From Peptoniphilaceae bacterium (GTDB taxonomy: Bacteria > Bacillota > Clostridia > Tissierellales > Peptoniphilaceae), in the NCBI GenBank assembly GCA_030152565.1, contig JASLJE010000009.1, positions 1 to 63,371 of the forward strand: 63,371 nt of DNA, in the 5' to 3' direction. The position numbers were made by a program, and so were the translations under genes. Of this stretch, positions 51,025 to 59,456 are shown one piece after another. The notes beneath the pieces are model-generated. The model was not told the origin of the DNA and searched no databases. It saw only the letters and a program-made list of their open reading frames with translations. The number at the start of each line of letters is the position of its first letter. Position 1 is the first letter of the stretch.

Positions 51025-52047
51025 CTAAAACTGTTCTAAAAATCTCTTGTCGTTTTCATACAATAATCTAATATTGTCTATGCCGTACTTAACCATTGTG
51101 ATTCTGTCTATTCCCATACCAAATGCAAATCCTGTATATTTTTCGGAATCAATTCCACACATTTCTAAAACATTTGGGTGAACCATACCACAACCTAAAA
51201 GTTCCATACTCCATCCTGTATAGTTACAAGCCTGACAGCCCTTACCCCTACAGCTAAAACATGAAACGTCTACTTCCATAGATGGTTCTGTAAAAGGAAA
51301 ATGATGAGGTCTAAATCTAGTTTCTATATCGTCTCCAAATAATTGTTTAATAAAGACATTTATAGTATCTATTAAGTTGGCCATGGATACATTTTCATCT
51401 ACCACTAGACCTTCTATTTGATGGAACATTGGTGAATGGGTATCATCCACATCATCAAATCTAAAGGTTCTTCCTGCTGAAACCATTCTAATTGGAGGCT
51501 TTTGCTCCATCATAGTCCTAACTTGAACTGGTGATGTATGGGTCCTAAGTAGGGTCTCTTTATCTATATAAAATGTATCACTTAAGGATCTTGATGGGTG
51601 AGTTTTAGGTGAATTTAACTTATCAAAGTTATTTTCCACAGTCTCAATCTCTGGTCCATCAATTACATCAAAGCCCATATTTCTAAATAAGTCTTCCAAT
51701 TCTTCCATGGTTTGTTGCAGTGGGTGTCTGTGGCCCATGCTGATTAAATCCTTGTGAGCTGTAACGTCTAAGGTCTCTTCTAAGATTTGTCTTTGAAGTT
51801 TTTTCCACTTAAGCTCATCATTTTTTTCAGCTATGGCCTTGGTAATATCCTGCCTAACTTCATTGGCCAATTGACCAATTACAGGTCTTTCTTCCTTGGA
51901 TAACTTGCCCATCTCTCTTAATATAAGAGTAAGCTCTCCTTTTTTACCCAGGATTTCAACCCTAATTTTTTCTAATTCTTCACTTTTATTAATACTATCA
52001 ATTCGGTCAATAGTCTTTTTGTTTATTTCATTTAATTTATCTCTCAT
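51025..52047 (-). CDS. pheS: Phenylalanyl-tRNA synthetase alpha chain
   Basis: Class II catalytic subunit, 340 aa from the ATG at 52047, 5 nt after GGAGG; an ATG at 52059 overlaps that Shine-Dalgarno and is unlikely. N-terminal coiled coil, then GHRHPLQQTMEEL, motif 2 RMVSAGRTFRFDDVDDTH, a four-Cys insert CFSCRGKGCQAC common in Gram-positive PheS, and motif 3 FAFGMGIDRITMVKYG. It heads an eight-gene operon. The leader is only about 30 nt, so no T-box. Confidence 0.97.
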   Translation of the reverse strand: MRDKLNEINKKTIDRIDSINKSEELEKIRVEILGKKGELTLILREMGKLSKEERPVIGQLANEVRQDITKAIAEKNDELKWKKLQRQILEETLDVTAHKDLISMGHRHPLQQTMEELEDLFRNMGFDVIDGPEIETVENNFDKLNSPKTHPSRSLSDTFYIDKETLLRTHTSPVQVRTMMEQKPPIRMVSAGRTFRFDDVDDTHSPMFHQIEGLVVDENVSMANLIDTINVFIKQLFGDDIETRFRPHHFPFTEPSMEVDVSCFSCRGKGCQACNYTGWSMELLGCGMVHPNVLEMCGIDSEKYTGFAFGMGIDRITMVKYGIDNIRLLYENDKRFLEQF

Positions 52048-52082
52048 ATATTCCTCCATGTACGCTATATCCCTATTAAAAC

Positions 52083-52110
52083 ATTATAGCATAGACTAAA
52101 TAAGTGTAAA
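52083..52110 (-). promoter_or_regulatory. Promoter of the pheS operon
   Basis: TTTACA (52110-52105), 16-nt spacer, TATAAT (52088-52083) on the minus strand. Confidence 0.72.
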
Positions 52111-52127
52111 ACTAATTGATGATTATA

Positions 52128-52154
52128 AAGAAAAAAGCTGGAATTTTCCAGCTT
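52128..52154 (-). terminator. Terminator of the ktrB-ktrA-trmH operon
   Basis: Stem AAGCTGGA/TCCAGCTT (52135-52142 with 52147-52154) containing part of the trmH stop codon, followed by TTTTTTC on the minus strand. Confidence 0.88.
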
Positions 52155-52887
52155 ATCTTGAACTAATTTCACTCATTATTATAGAGCCACTAATAGCGGC
52201 ATTTAAAGATTCTATCTCTCCCTGCATAGGAATTTTTATAGTCCTATCAAGGATTTTTTCAATATCTCTGGATATGCCCTGGCCTTCATTTCCTATAACC
52301 AGGATAAGTTTTGAACTATAGTCCTCTTTTCTATAGTCTTCACCAGCCATGTCAGCTGAGTAAATCTTATAGCCTAAAGACCTTAAGTCTTCCAAGTCAC
52401 CATAGGACTTATTTATACAATTTAATCTAAAGCTAGATCCCATTGACGCCCTTAGGGCCTTGTCATTGTAGACATCTACACTGTCTATAAGGATTATATC
52501 CCTAAAGCCAAAGGCTTCAGCAGACCTGATTAAACTACCTGCATTACCAGGATCTTGAATCCTGTCCATGACTAAAATCTTGTCTTCTCTTGGATCAAAC
52601 TCTTCTTTTTTCCTACCTACAGCCAAGACCCCATCGGGGCTTTGCATATTAGATAGGGACTTGAATAAACTGTCCTTTACCCTGTAAGACCTAGGGTATT
52701 CCTCTTCTAGATGGCAGGACTCTGCCAACAAGATAAAGTCCAAGTCCATGTCTGATCTGACTGCTTCATCTATCAGTTTTTTTGATTCTATAATAAATTT
52801 ATTTTCTTTATCTCTAAATTTTTTTAATCTTAATTTTTTTGTATATTTAATATATTGGTTGTTGGGGCTGGTAATAAGACTACTCAT
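52153..52887 (-). CDS. TrmH/SpoU-family RNA 2'-O-methyltransferase
   Basis: 244 aa. N-terminal L30e-like substrate domain (LITSPNNQYIKYTKKLR, then the PDGVLAV segment) and SPOUT domain with the three family motifs: DRIQDPGNAGSLIRSAEAFG, ILVIGNEGQGIS and IPMQGEIESLNAAISGSI. It methylates a ribose in rRNA or tRNA; the site cannot be assigned. The start overlaps ktrA by 8 nt. Next to pheS, as in many Firmicutes. Confidence 0.93.
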   Translation of the reverse strand: MSSLITSPNNQYIKYTKKLRLKKFRDKENKFIIESKKLIDEAVRSDMDLDFILLAESCHLEEEYPRSYRVKDSLFKSLSNMQSPDGVLAVGRKKEEFDPREDKILVMDRIQDPGNAGSLIRSAEAFGFRDIILIDSVDVYNDKALRASMGSSFRLNCINKSYGDLEDLRSLGYKIYSADMAGEDYRKEDYSSKLILVIGNEGQGISRDIEKILDRTIKIPMQGEIESLNAAISGSIIMSEISSR

Positions 52888-53545
52888 TGTCCATCCCCTC
52901 TAATAATGCCAGGTCCTCTACATCACCTAAAACTATTAGATTGTCCCCTGGAAGTATTTCGTCCAAGGGTCCTGGATTACCATTTAGCCTGCCGTCAGTC
53001 CTAATGATTCCCAGTATATTTAAGCCATATTTGGCCCTGATGTTTAATTGTTGAATAGATTTTCCAATCCACTTCTTAGGCGCCCTAATCTCTAGGATAG
53101 AGTGCTCAGAGGACAGGTTGAAAAATTCTACCACGTTTTTAGAAGACAAACTATGGGCTAGTTTTTCTCCCATATCTCTTTCAGGTATAACCACATTATC
53201 TGCTCCCACCTTCTTAAGAATTAGGGCATGGGTGTCGTTTTTTGCCTTGGCAACAACATTTTCAATCCCCAAGTTTTTACAGGTTATAGTCGACATAATA
53301 GATGCTTCAAAGTCTGATGAAATGGCTACAATAGCCGTATCAACATTGGAAATCCCCAAGTCTCTCAAGGCCTCTTCGTCATTGGCATCTGCCACAGCAG
53401 CATAAGTAACTACTGGGGCAATCTTATTGATTACCTCTTCCCTCTTATCTATAACTATAACTTCATGACCCAGGTCGCTTAAGGTAGTAGCTAAACTATT
53501 ACCAAATCTACCACAACCTATAATAGCAAATTCTTTAACCTTCAT
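52880..53545 (-). CDS. ktrA: KtrA/TrkA potassium channel regulator
   Basis: 221 aa cytosolic RCK protein. Nucleotide-binding GCGRFGNSLATTL near the start, acidic residue ending strand 2 (VIVIDKREE), then an RCK_C domain (about 135-221). One RCK module, so the KtrA form rather than duplicated TrkA. It gates KtrB in response to ATP/ADP or c-di-AMP in relatives. It starts 3 nt after ktrB. Confidence 0.93.
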   Translation of the reverse strand: MKVKEFAIIGCGRFGNSLATTLSDLGHEVIVIDKREEVINKIAPVVTYAAVADANDEEALRDLGISNVDTAIVAISSDFEASIMSTITCKNLGIENVVAKAKNDTHALILKKVGADNVVIPERDMGEKLAHSLSSKNVVEFFNLSSEHSILEIRAPKKWIGKSIQQLNIRAKYGLNILGIIRTDGRLNGNPGPLDEILPGDNLIVLGDVEDLALLEGMDNE

Positions 53546-53548
53546 ATT

Positions 53549-54901
53549 TTACCCCACAATAATTGATTCTTCAGCTTCTCTAAAAGCTTTTGGTGTCTCT
53601 TTAGTAGTAAATGCAAACATCATAGTTAGGGGACCTAATTTACCAAACAACATAGTAGCTGCAATAATTACCTTACTTGCAGTTGTCAATGATGTGGTGA
53701 TTCCCCTGGTCAAGCCTGTAGTTGAAAAGGCTGATGTCACTTCAAATAGTATATCTAAAAAATCCTTATCTGTCTCTATTATAGTAAGAACAAAGCTTAC
53801 CAATAGGACAAAAACTATGGCTACTATAAAGATAGTAGTGGCCTTTCTAGCCAATTCATTAGGTATTCTACGCCTAAAGGTAGTTATATCCTTGGCCTGT
53901 TTAATACTAGATCTGGAAACTAGTAAAAGCATGGCTACTGTAGTGGTCTTTATACCACCTGCAGTTCCCGCTGGAGAACCACCTATAAACATGATTACTA
54001 TGGTTAGAAGGGCTGTCGCCTGCCTCATACCACCTTGACTAATTGAGAAAAATCCTGCTGTTCTTGATGTTGTAACCTGGAAGAAGGAAGCCAAAATCTT
54101 ACCCTTTAGGGATAGATTAGCCATGGTTTCCGGATTGGACCACTCTAGTAGTAGAGTTATCAAGGCCCCTCCCAAGGTTATAGCAAGTGTTGTAACTATT
54201 ACTATTTTAGTATGTAAGGTTAACTTTTTAAACTTTTTCTTTTGTACAACATCTCTGTAGACCCCATAGCCTAGACCACCAAATAAAATTAATAAAATAA
54301 TAGTCGTAGAAACTATAATATTGTCCACATAGGGAACAACACTGGCGTCTCCTATAATATCAAAACCAGCATTACAAAAGGCGGCTATAGAATGGAAGAC
54401 TCCAAACCAAAGTCCCTTGCCCAGGCCATAGTCTGGTATAAACCTGCTGGCTAAAAGTATAGCTCCTATACCCTCTATTATAAAGGTTGCCCTTAAGATG
54501 TATCTCATTAGCTTGACCATACCTGATATGGTTTCAGCATTTTTTTCCTCTGCTAAATGGATTCTTTCTGTCACACTAATCCTTCTTTTAAGTATTAGGG
54601 CAACAGATCCTGCAGCTGTCATAACTCCCAAACCACCTAATTGAATAAGTACAATTATAACCACATGTCCAAATGTATTCCAATGACTTGCAGTAGTTAC
54701 AGTAGTTAAACCTGTTACGCATAGGGCTGATGTAGCCGTAAATAATGCGTCGATAAATCCTGTTACTTCACCTGTCGCTGAAGAGATTGGAAGCATTAGA
54801 AGAACTGTGCCTATTACTATTAAATAAATGTACATTATGAACAATAAAAATGGTGGATTCTTAGTAATCCTTTTATTATTAACAATACGTTTTATAAACA
54901 T
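53549..54901 (-). CDS. ktrB: KtrB/TrkH potassium transporter subunit
   Basis: 450 aa membrane protein with four repeated M1-P-M2 units. Selectivity-filter loops include TSALCVTGLTTVTT, AFCNAGFDI, TSRTAGFFSI and SAFSTTGLTRGI, each with the key Gly. It takes up K+ (with Na+ in some relatives). It is the first gene of the ktrB-ktrA-trmH unit, behind the rplT terminator and AGGAGA before the ATG. Confidence 0.94.
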   Translation of the reverse strand: MFIKRIVNNKRITKNPPFLLFIMYIYLIVIGTVLLMLPISSATGEVTGFIDALFTATSALCVTGLTTVTTASHWNTFGHVVIIVLIQLGGLGVMTAAGSVALILKRRISVTERIHLAEEKNAETISGMVKLMRYILRATFIIEGIGAILLASRFIPDYGLGKGLWFGVFHSIAAFCNAGFDIIGDASVVPYVDNIIVSTTIILLILFGGLGYGVYRDVVQKKKFKKLTLHTKIVIVTTLAITLGGALITLLLEWSNPETMANLSLKGKILASFFQVTTSRTAGFFSISQGGMRQATALLTIVIMFIGGSPAGTAGGIKTTTVAMLLLVSRSSIKQAKDITTFRRRIPNELARKATTIFIVAIVFVLLVSFVLTIIETDKDFLDILFEVTSAFSTTGLTRGITTSLTTASKVIIAATMLFGKLGPLTMMFAFTTKETPKAFREAEESIIVG

Positions 54902-54913
54902 AGTTTCTCCTAA

Positions 54914-54941
54914 ATAGAAAAAGTCCCTTAACGGAACTTTT
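54914..54941 (-). terminator. Terminator of infC-rpmI-rplT
   Basis: 9-bp stem with one G-U (54919-54927 with 54933-54941), loop 5 nt, then TTTCTATTT on the minus strand. Confidence 0.75.
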
Positions 54942-54952
54942 ATGTTTGTTTA

Positions 54953-55303
54953 TTATGCTTGTTTTGCTATATTAACTAATTCTTTAAAACCTTCTGCATC
55001 ATTGATAGCTATTTCTGATAACATTTTTCTGTTAACGTCAATATTAGCTTTTTTCAATCCTGAAATAAATGTGCTGTAGTTCATACCATTTGCTCTAGCT
55101 GCTGCATTTATTCTTGCTATCCATAATTGTCTGAAGTCTCTTTTTCTTCTTTTTCTTCCGATATATGCATAATTTAGGGATTTCATAACAGCTTGGTTTG
55201 CTGTTCTGTATAATTTGGATTTTCCGCCGTAATATCCCTTAGCTTGTTTTAATACATTTTTATGATTTTTCTTTGCATTGACTGCACCTTTTACTCTTGC
55301 CAT
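54953..55303 (-). CDS. rplT: 50S ribosomal protein L20
   Basis: 116 aa, begins MARVKGAVNAKKNHK and contains GYYGGKSKLYRTA and RKRDFRQLWIARINAA, all hallmarks of L20. It binds 23S rRNA early in assembly and in Firmicutes and enterics represses its own operon. AGGAGG precedes the ATG. Last gene of the infC operon. Confidence 0.98.
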   Translation of the reverse strand: MARVKGAVNAKKNHKNVLKQAKGYYGGKSKLYRTANQAVMKSLNYAYIGRKRRKRDFRQLWIARINAAARANGMNYSTFISGLKKANIDVNRKMLSEIAINDAEGFKELVNIAKQA

Positions 55304-55321
55304 CTTTCTCTACCTCCTAAA

Positions 55322-55513
55322 TTATGGAATCATCTTGTCTATTCTTTTCATGTCCCCAGGGCTCACTAGTGCTGGTTTACGTAAGTTTCTGATTCTCTTT
55401 TGTGATTTTTTACCAGTTAAGTGGCTTCTGTATGCTTTATGTCTTCTTATTTTACCAGATCCAGTTCTTTTAAATCTTTTAGCTGAACCTCTATGTGTTT
55501 TCATTTTTCCCAT
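55322..55513 (-). CDS. rpmI: 50S ribosomal protein L35
   Basis: 63 aa, highly basic, MGKMKTHRGSAKRFK and RRHKAYRSHLTGKK are L35 signatures. It lies 11 nt after infC and 18 nt before rplT, with AGGAGG before the ATG. Confidence 0.97.
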   Translation of the reverse strand: MGKMKTHRGSAKRFKRTGSGKIRRHKAYRSHLTGKKSQKRIRNLRKPALVSPGDMKRIDKMIP

Positions 55514-55524
55514 AACTAATCCTC

Positions 55525-56037
55525 CTATTTTTCACTCTTTGGTTGTAAAAACATTACCATGCTTCTACCTTCCATTCTTGGTCTTTTCTCTATTTCACCT
55601 GCTTCTTTAGTTAAAGCAGCAAAATCTTCTAATACTTTTCTACCTATATCAGTATGACCTAATTCTCTACCTCTGAATCTAACGCTAACCTTAACCTTGT
55701 CTCCAGACGTTAAGAACTTGCTAGCTTGTCTAGCCTTAACATTTAAGTCATGACTTTCAATATTTGGTGAAAGTCTTAGTTCCTTTAAGTTGGTAGTCTT
55801 TTGTTTTTTCTTAGCTTCCTTATTTTTCTTGATTATTTCATATCTGTACTTACCATAATCCATTATCCTACATACTGGTGGTTTTCCGTTAGGTGCTATT
55901 AAAACTAAATCCTTACCTTTTTGAACAGCCATGTCATACGCTTCTCTTGATGAGAAAATACCTAGTTGCTCGCCTTCTGGCCCAATAAGTCTAACCTCTT
56001 TGAACCTAATTTCTTCATTAATTTGAAGTTCCTTTAT
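55525..56037 (-). CDS. infC: Translation initiation factor IF-3, AUA start
   Basis: IF-3 binds the 30S subunit and checks start codons. From the first ATG (55932) the frame gives only 135 aa and lacks the N-domain. Reading upstream restores KELQINEEIRFKEVRLIG and EGEQLGIFSSREAYDMA, the normal IF-3 N-terminus, back to an ATA at 56037 that stands 8 nt after GGAGG and 1 codon after a stop. The protein is then 170 aa, the usual length. IF-3 genes commonly use AUU/AUA/AUC starts for self-repression, so this is expected biology. The C-domain includes APNGKPPVCRIMDYGKYRYE. Confidence 0.93.
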   Translation of the reverse strand: MKELQINEEIRFKEVRLIGPEGEQLGIFSSREAYDMAVQKGKDLVLIAPNGKPPVCRIMDYGKYRYEIIKKNKEAKKKQKTTNLKELRLSPNIESHDLNVKARQASKFLTSGDKVKVSVRFRGRELGHTDIGRKVLEDFAALTKEAGEIEKRPRMEGRSMVMFLQPKSEK

Positions 56038-56059
56038 ATCCTACACCTCCCTAAATATA

Positions 56060-56177
56060 CAAAAAATAGTAGTGAGAAAATACCCACTACTATCCTAATT
56101 TACGTTTCGGATCTTTAATTATAACCTTAGCAGCTCGTGCCCTAAGGTGAGAGTAGGTACCTCTTCTTGCTTTCATT
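56060..56177 (-). promoter_or_regulatory. Leader of infC-rpmI-rplT with intrinsic terminator
   Basis: The transcript starts near 56177. It holds a hairpin ACCTTAG...CTAAGGT (about 56150-56125) and then a terminator, stem ATAGTAGTG/CACTACTAT (56093-56085 with 56074-56066), 10-nt loop, T6 run, just before the infC Shine-Dalgarno. Firmicute infC operons are often regulated by L20-dependent attenuation, which this fits in layout; I did not match a family model. Confidence 0.7.
56090..56176 (-). CDS. Possible 28-aa leader peptide upstream of infC
   Basis: ATG 56176 to TAG 56092-56090 encodes a very basic peptide (starts MKARRGTYSHLRAR, ends DPKRKLG). No Shine-Dalgarno precedes it; the predicted transcription start is at or 1 nt before the ATG, so it would be leaderless. 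Its stop lies inside the terminator stem, so a ribosome finishing it would melt the terminator. Could equally be chance overlap with a structured leader. Confidence 0.35.
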   Translation of the reverse strand: MKARRGTYSHLRARAAKVIIKDPKRKLG

Positions 56178-56182
56178 ACATC

Positions 56183-56211
56183 ATGATATCACAAGGAGAT
56201 ACCCCTGTCAA
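56183..56211 (-). promoter_or_regulatory. Promoter of infC-rpmI-rplT
   Basis: TTGACA (56211-56206), 17-nt spacer, TATCAT (56188-56183) on the minus strand, directly after the thrS stop. Confidence 0.85.
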
Positions 56212-56219
56212 TATTTTTT

Positions 56220-58133
56220 TTAGTTTTGTTCCTTGTCCTTAATTTCTCTTTTAATTTGAGCTATAAAGTCATCAAGAGACATTTCACTAGTTTTCTTTTC
56301 ACCGTGTCTTCTAACTGATACAGTGTTTTCTTCTAACTCCTTATCACCAAATACTAATTGGTAAGGAACCTTCATAACTTGAGAATCTCTTATCTTTCTT
56401 CCCATCTTTTCTTCTCTAGAGTCAAGTTCAACTCTGATTCCCTCAGCTATCAATCTCTTTTCTACTTCCTTAACTTGGTCAAAGTGTAAATCCATATTTA
56501 CCGGAATTAGAGTAGCTTGTACTGGAGCCAACCAAACTGGGAAGTTTCCAGCATAGTGTTCTATTAAGATTCCCATAAATCTTTCTATAGAACCATAAAG
56601 GGCCCTGTGTAACATTACAGGTCTTTGTTTTTCATTGTTTTCATCTATATAAGTTAATTCAAATCTTTCTGGCATTTGGAAGTCTAATTGGATAGTACCA
56701 CATTGCCATGGTCTTCCCATAGAGTCTTCTAATTGAATATCTATTTTAGGTCCGTAGAAGGCACCGTCTCCTTCATTGATCTTATAGTCTAAACCTAATT
56801 CTTCAACAGCTTCCTTAAGAGCTTCTGTTGCCCTATCCCAATCTTCTTGACTCCCCATAGAGTCTTCTGGCTTAGTAGAGATTTCAACTCTGTATTTAAA
56901 TCCAAATACTGAGTAGATTTCATCTGCCAATCTCATAACATCCTTTACTTCATCCTTGATTTGTGATGGAAGCATAAAGATGTGGGCATCGTCTTGGGTA
57001 AAGGCTCTAACTCTAAATAAACCGTGTAGGGCTCCTGATAATTCATGTCTGTGAACAAAGCCTAACTCAGCAAGCTTGATAGGTAATTCCCTATAAGAGT
57101 GAGGTTTTGACTTGTAAACCAACATGGAACCTGGACAGTTCATAGGTTTAATAGCATAATCTTCTTCATCTATTTGAGTAAAGTACATATTTTCTTGGTA
57201 GTGGTCCCAGTGGCCTGATCTATGCCATAGGTCTTCATTTAAGATAAGAGGAGTTTTAATTTCTCCATAGCCTTCTCTTGTGTGAAGTCCCTTCCAGAAA
57301 TCTTCCAATTCATTTTTAATGATCATACCCTTAGGGTAGAAGAATGGGAAGCCTGGACCTTCTTCCTTGATTGAAAATAGGTCTAATTCCTTACCTAATT
57401 TTCTATGGTCTCTTTTCTTAGCCTCTTCTATCATATTTACATATTTTTTAAGGTCTTTTTGTTTTTCAAAAGAAACTCCATAAATTCTTTGAAGCATCTT
57501 ATTCTTTTCATCACCACGCCAGTAGGCACCAGCTATGGATAATAATTTTACAGCCTTGATTTTCTTAACATCCAATAAGTGGGGTCCCCTACATAGGTCC
57601 ACAAAGTCTCCCAACTTATAAAGGGTAATTAACTCATCTTCTGGAAGTTCACTGATGATTTCAACCTTATAGATATCATTTCTTTCCTTGAATAAGTCTA
57701 AAGCTTCATTTCTTGGTATTTCAACTCTTTCCAATTCCAAGCCTTGTCCAACTATATCCTTCATTTTTGTTTCAATCTTTTCCAAGTCTTCAGGTGTAAA
57801 TACATGATCACTATCTATGTCATAATAAAAACCTGAATCAGTAGAAGGTCCTATAGCAAACTTAACTCCTGGGTATAATTTTTCTATGGCAGCTGCCATC
57901 AAGTGAGATGATGTATGCCAAAATATTTGTTTTCCTTCTTCGTCGTCAAATTTAACAAATCTAACGTCTGCATCTTCCAGTAAAGGCTCTTGTAGGCCCT
58001 TGATTTCTTCATTTACAACTGCGCCTAAAACATTTCTTGCAAGTCCTTCTGAAATTGATTTAGCCACATCTAATAGTAGAACACCTTGTTCAAATTCTTT
58101 TTTATCCCCATTGGGAAATCTTACTTCAACCAT
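56220..58133 (-). CDS. thrS: Threonyl-tRNA synthetase
   Basis: 637 aa. N-terminal TGS domain (residues 1-62), editing domain with HTSSHLMAAAIEKLYPG, class II catalytic core with zinc ligands in KPMNCPGSM and nearby His, motif 2 RHELSGALHGLFRVRAFTQDD and motif 3 LHRALYGSIERFMGILIE, then the anticodon domain. Charges tRNA-Thr and edits Ser-tRNA. It starts 9 nt after hisS; no T-box is seen in the unit. Confidence 0.98.
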   Translation of the reverse strand: MVEVRFPNGDKKEFEQGVLLLDVAKSISEGLARNVLGAVVNEEIKGLQEPLLEDADVRFVKFDDEEGKQIFWHTSSHLMAAAIEKLYPGVKFAIGPSTDSGFYYDIDSDHVFTPEDLEKIETKMKDIVGQGLELERVEIPRNEALDLFKERNDIYKVEIISELPEDELITLYKLGDFVDLCRGPHLLDVKKIKAVKLLSIAGAYWRGDEKNKMLQRIYGVSFEKQKDLKKYVNMIEEAKKRDHRKLGKELDLFSIKEEGPGFPFFYPKGMIIKNELEDFWKGLHTREGYGEIKTPLILNEDLWHRSGHWDHYQENMYFTQIDEEDYAIKPMNCPGSMLVYKSKPHSYRELPIKLAELGFVHRHELSGALHGLFRVRAFTQDDAHIFMLPSQIKDEVKDVMRLADEIYSVFGFKYRVEISTKPEDSMGSQEDWDRATEALKEAVEELGLDYKINEGDGAFYGPKIDIQLEDSMGRPWQCGTIQLDFQMPERFELTYIDENNEKQRPVMLHRALYGSIERFMGILIEHYAGNFPVWLAPVQATLIPVNMDLHFDQVKEVEKRLIAEGIRVELDSREEKMGRKIRDSQVMKVPYQLVFGDKELEENTVSVRRHGEKKTSEMSLDDFIAQIKREIKDKEQN

Positions 58134-58142
58134 CTCTTCCTC

Positions 58143-59456
58143 CTATTTTAGGAAATCCCCTAATTTTTCCTTATCTATAAGTTCTTGTTCACCTGTTTTC
58201 ATATTTCTAAGTGAAACCTTGTTTTCTTCCATTTCGCTTTCACCAATGATTACAGCATAGTCTGCATTAATCCTATCTGCATATTGGAATTTCTTCTTCA
58301 TCTTAGCCTTTTCTGTGTATACTTGACTTGTTACCCCCAGCTTTCTAAGGTTGTCAACAACATCTATTGAATAATCCAAGTTGGTCTCATCCATAGGTAT
58401 AACAAGTGCTCTTATATAGCCCTTGTCTCCCATAAAGTTTAATAGGCCAGCCTCATTTAATTGATAGTATAGTCTGGTTAAACCAATTGATAGTCCAATA
58501 CCTGGATATTTTTGCTTGGTGAAGTTTGAAGCTAAATCTTCGTACCTACCACCACTACATACAGAACCTATGTTTTCATAGCCTAGTAAAAAGGTTTCGT
58601 AAACTGTTCCTGTGTAATAGTCCAAGCCTCTGGTTATACTCAAGTTTAACTTAATATTTTTTTCTGGTATGCCAAACTTTTGCATGTATTCATAAACTGT
58701 CTTTAGTTCTTCTAAACCAGTTTGGAATAAGTCGTTTTCTATCTTATAAGAATCAAGTAGGTCTAATACTTCTTCATTAGTTTCCCTGTCCTTGATAAAC
58801 TTATAAATTTCATCTATTTGTCCATCATTTAAGCCAGCTTCTAAAAGCTCTTCCCTAACATTGTCTTCCCCAATCTTGGCCAACTTATCGATGGCCCTCA
58901 AGGAAGCTTCCATGTCTTCTACTCCCAGACTATCAAAGAAACCATTTAATAGTTTCCTATTATTTAGGTGGAATTGTAGGTCAGTAAAATTCATGTCCTT
59001 AAAGACTGAATATATTACTGCTGGTATTTCTGCATCATTGTAGATGGCTAATTTTTCATGGCCTATAATATCTATATCACATTGGTAGAACTCTTTATAT
59101 CTACCCCTTTGGTTTCTTTCTCCCCTATATACCTTACCTATTTGGTATCTTCTAAAAGGAAAGGATAACTCATTGGCATTTAAGGCCACATATCTAGCTA
59201 AGGGCACCGTCAGATCAAACCTCAAGGCTTGTTTTCTAGATTGCTTATCAATCTTAAAGATTTGCTTTTGGGTTTCGCCACCACCTTTTGATAATAAGAC
59301 TTCTTCTTTTTCAATAACTGGTGTATCTAATGGGAAAAAACCATATTTAATAAAGTTTTTTTCTATTATATCTCTCATCTTGTTAAATACCAATTGATCT
59401 TCTGGAAGTAACTCCATAAAGCCTGGTAAAACTGATGGATTAACTATATCTGTCAT
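58143..59456 (-). CDS. hisS: Histidyl-tRNA synthetase
   Basis: 437 aa class II synthetase. LRFDLTVPLARYVA and RRYQIGKVYRGER form motifs 1-2, GLDYYTGTVYE is the histidine-binding HisA motif, and SIGLTRLYYQL is motif 3. The C-terminal anticodon domain (KGYIRALVIPMDE onward) separates it from HisZ. Its ATG overlaps the stop of the upstream pentein-like gene by 4 nt. Confidence 0.94.
   Translation of the reverse strand: MTDIVNPSVLPGFMELLPEDQLVFNKMRDIIEKNFIKYGFFPLDTPVIEKEEVLLSKGGGETQKQIFKIDKQSRKQALRFDLTVPLARYVALNANELSFPFRRYQIGKVYRGERNQRGRYKEFYQCDIDIIGHEKLAIYNDAEIPAVIYSVFKDMNFTDLQFHLNNRKLLNGFFDSLGVEDMEASLRAIDKLAKIGEDNVREELLEAGLNDGQIDEIYKFIKDRETNEEVLDLLDSYKIENDLFQTGLEELKTVYEYMQKFGIPEKNIKLNLSITRGLDYYTGTVYETFLLGYENIGSVCSGGRYEDLASNFTKQKYPGIGLSIGLTRLYYQLNEAGLLNFMGDKGYIRALVIPMDETNLDYSIDVVDNLRKLGVTSQVYTEKAKMKKKFQYADRINADYAVIIGESEMEENKVSLRNMKTGEQELIDKEKLGDFLK

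Noticed and set aside
52048..52110. T-box leader for pheST (and for argS, thrS, hisS)
   Set aside because: The pheS leader is only about 30 nt, and the other synthetase genes lie inside operons with gaps under 12 nt; no T-box sequence was seen.
55525..55932. Short 135-aa infC starting at the first ATG
   Set aside because: It lacks the IF-3 N-domain, which is encoded just upstream in the same frame back to an ATA with a good ribosome-binding site.
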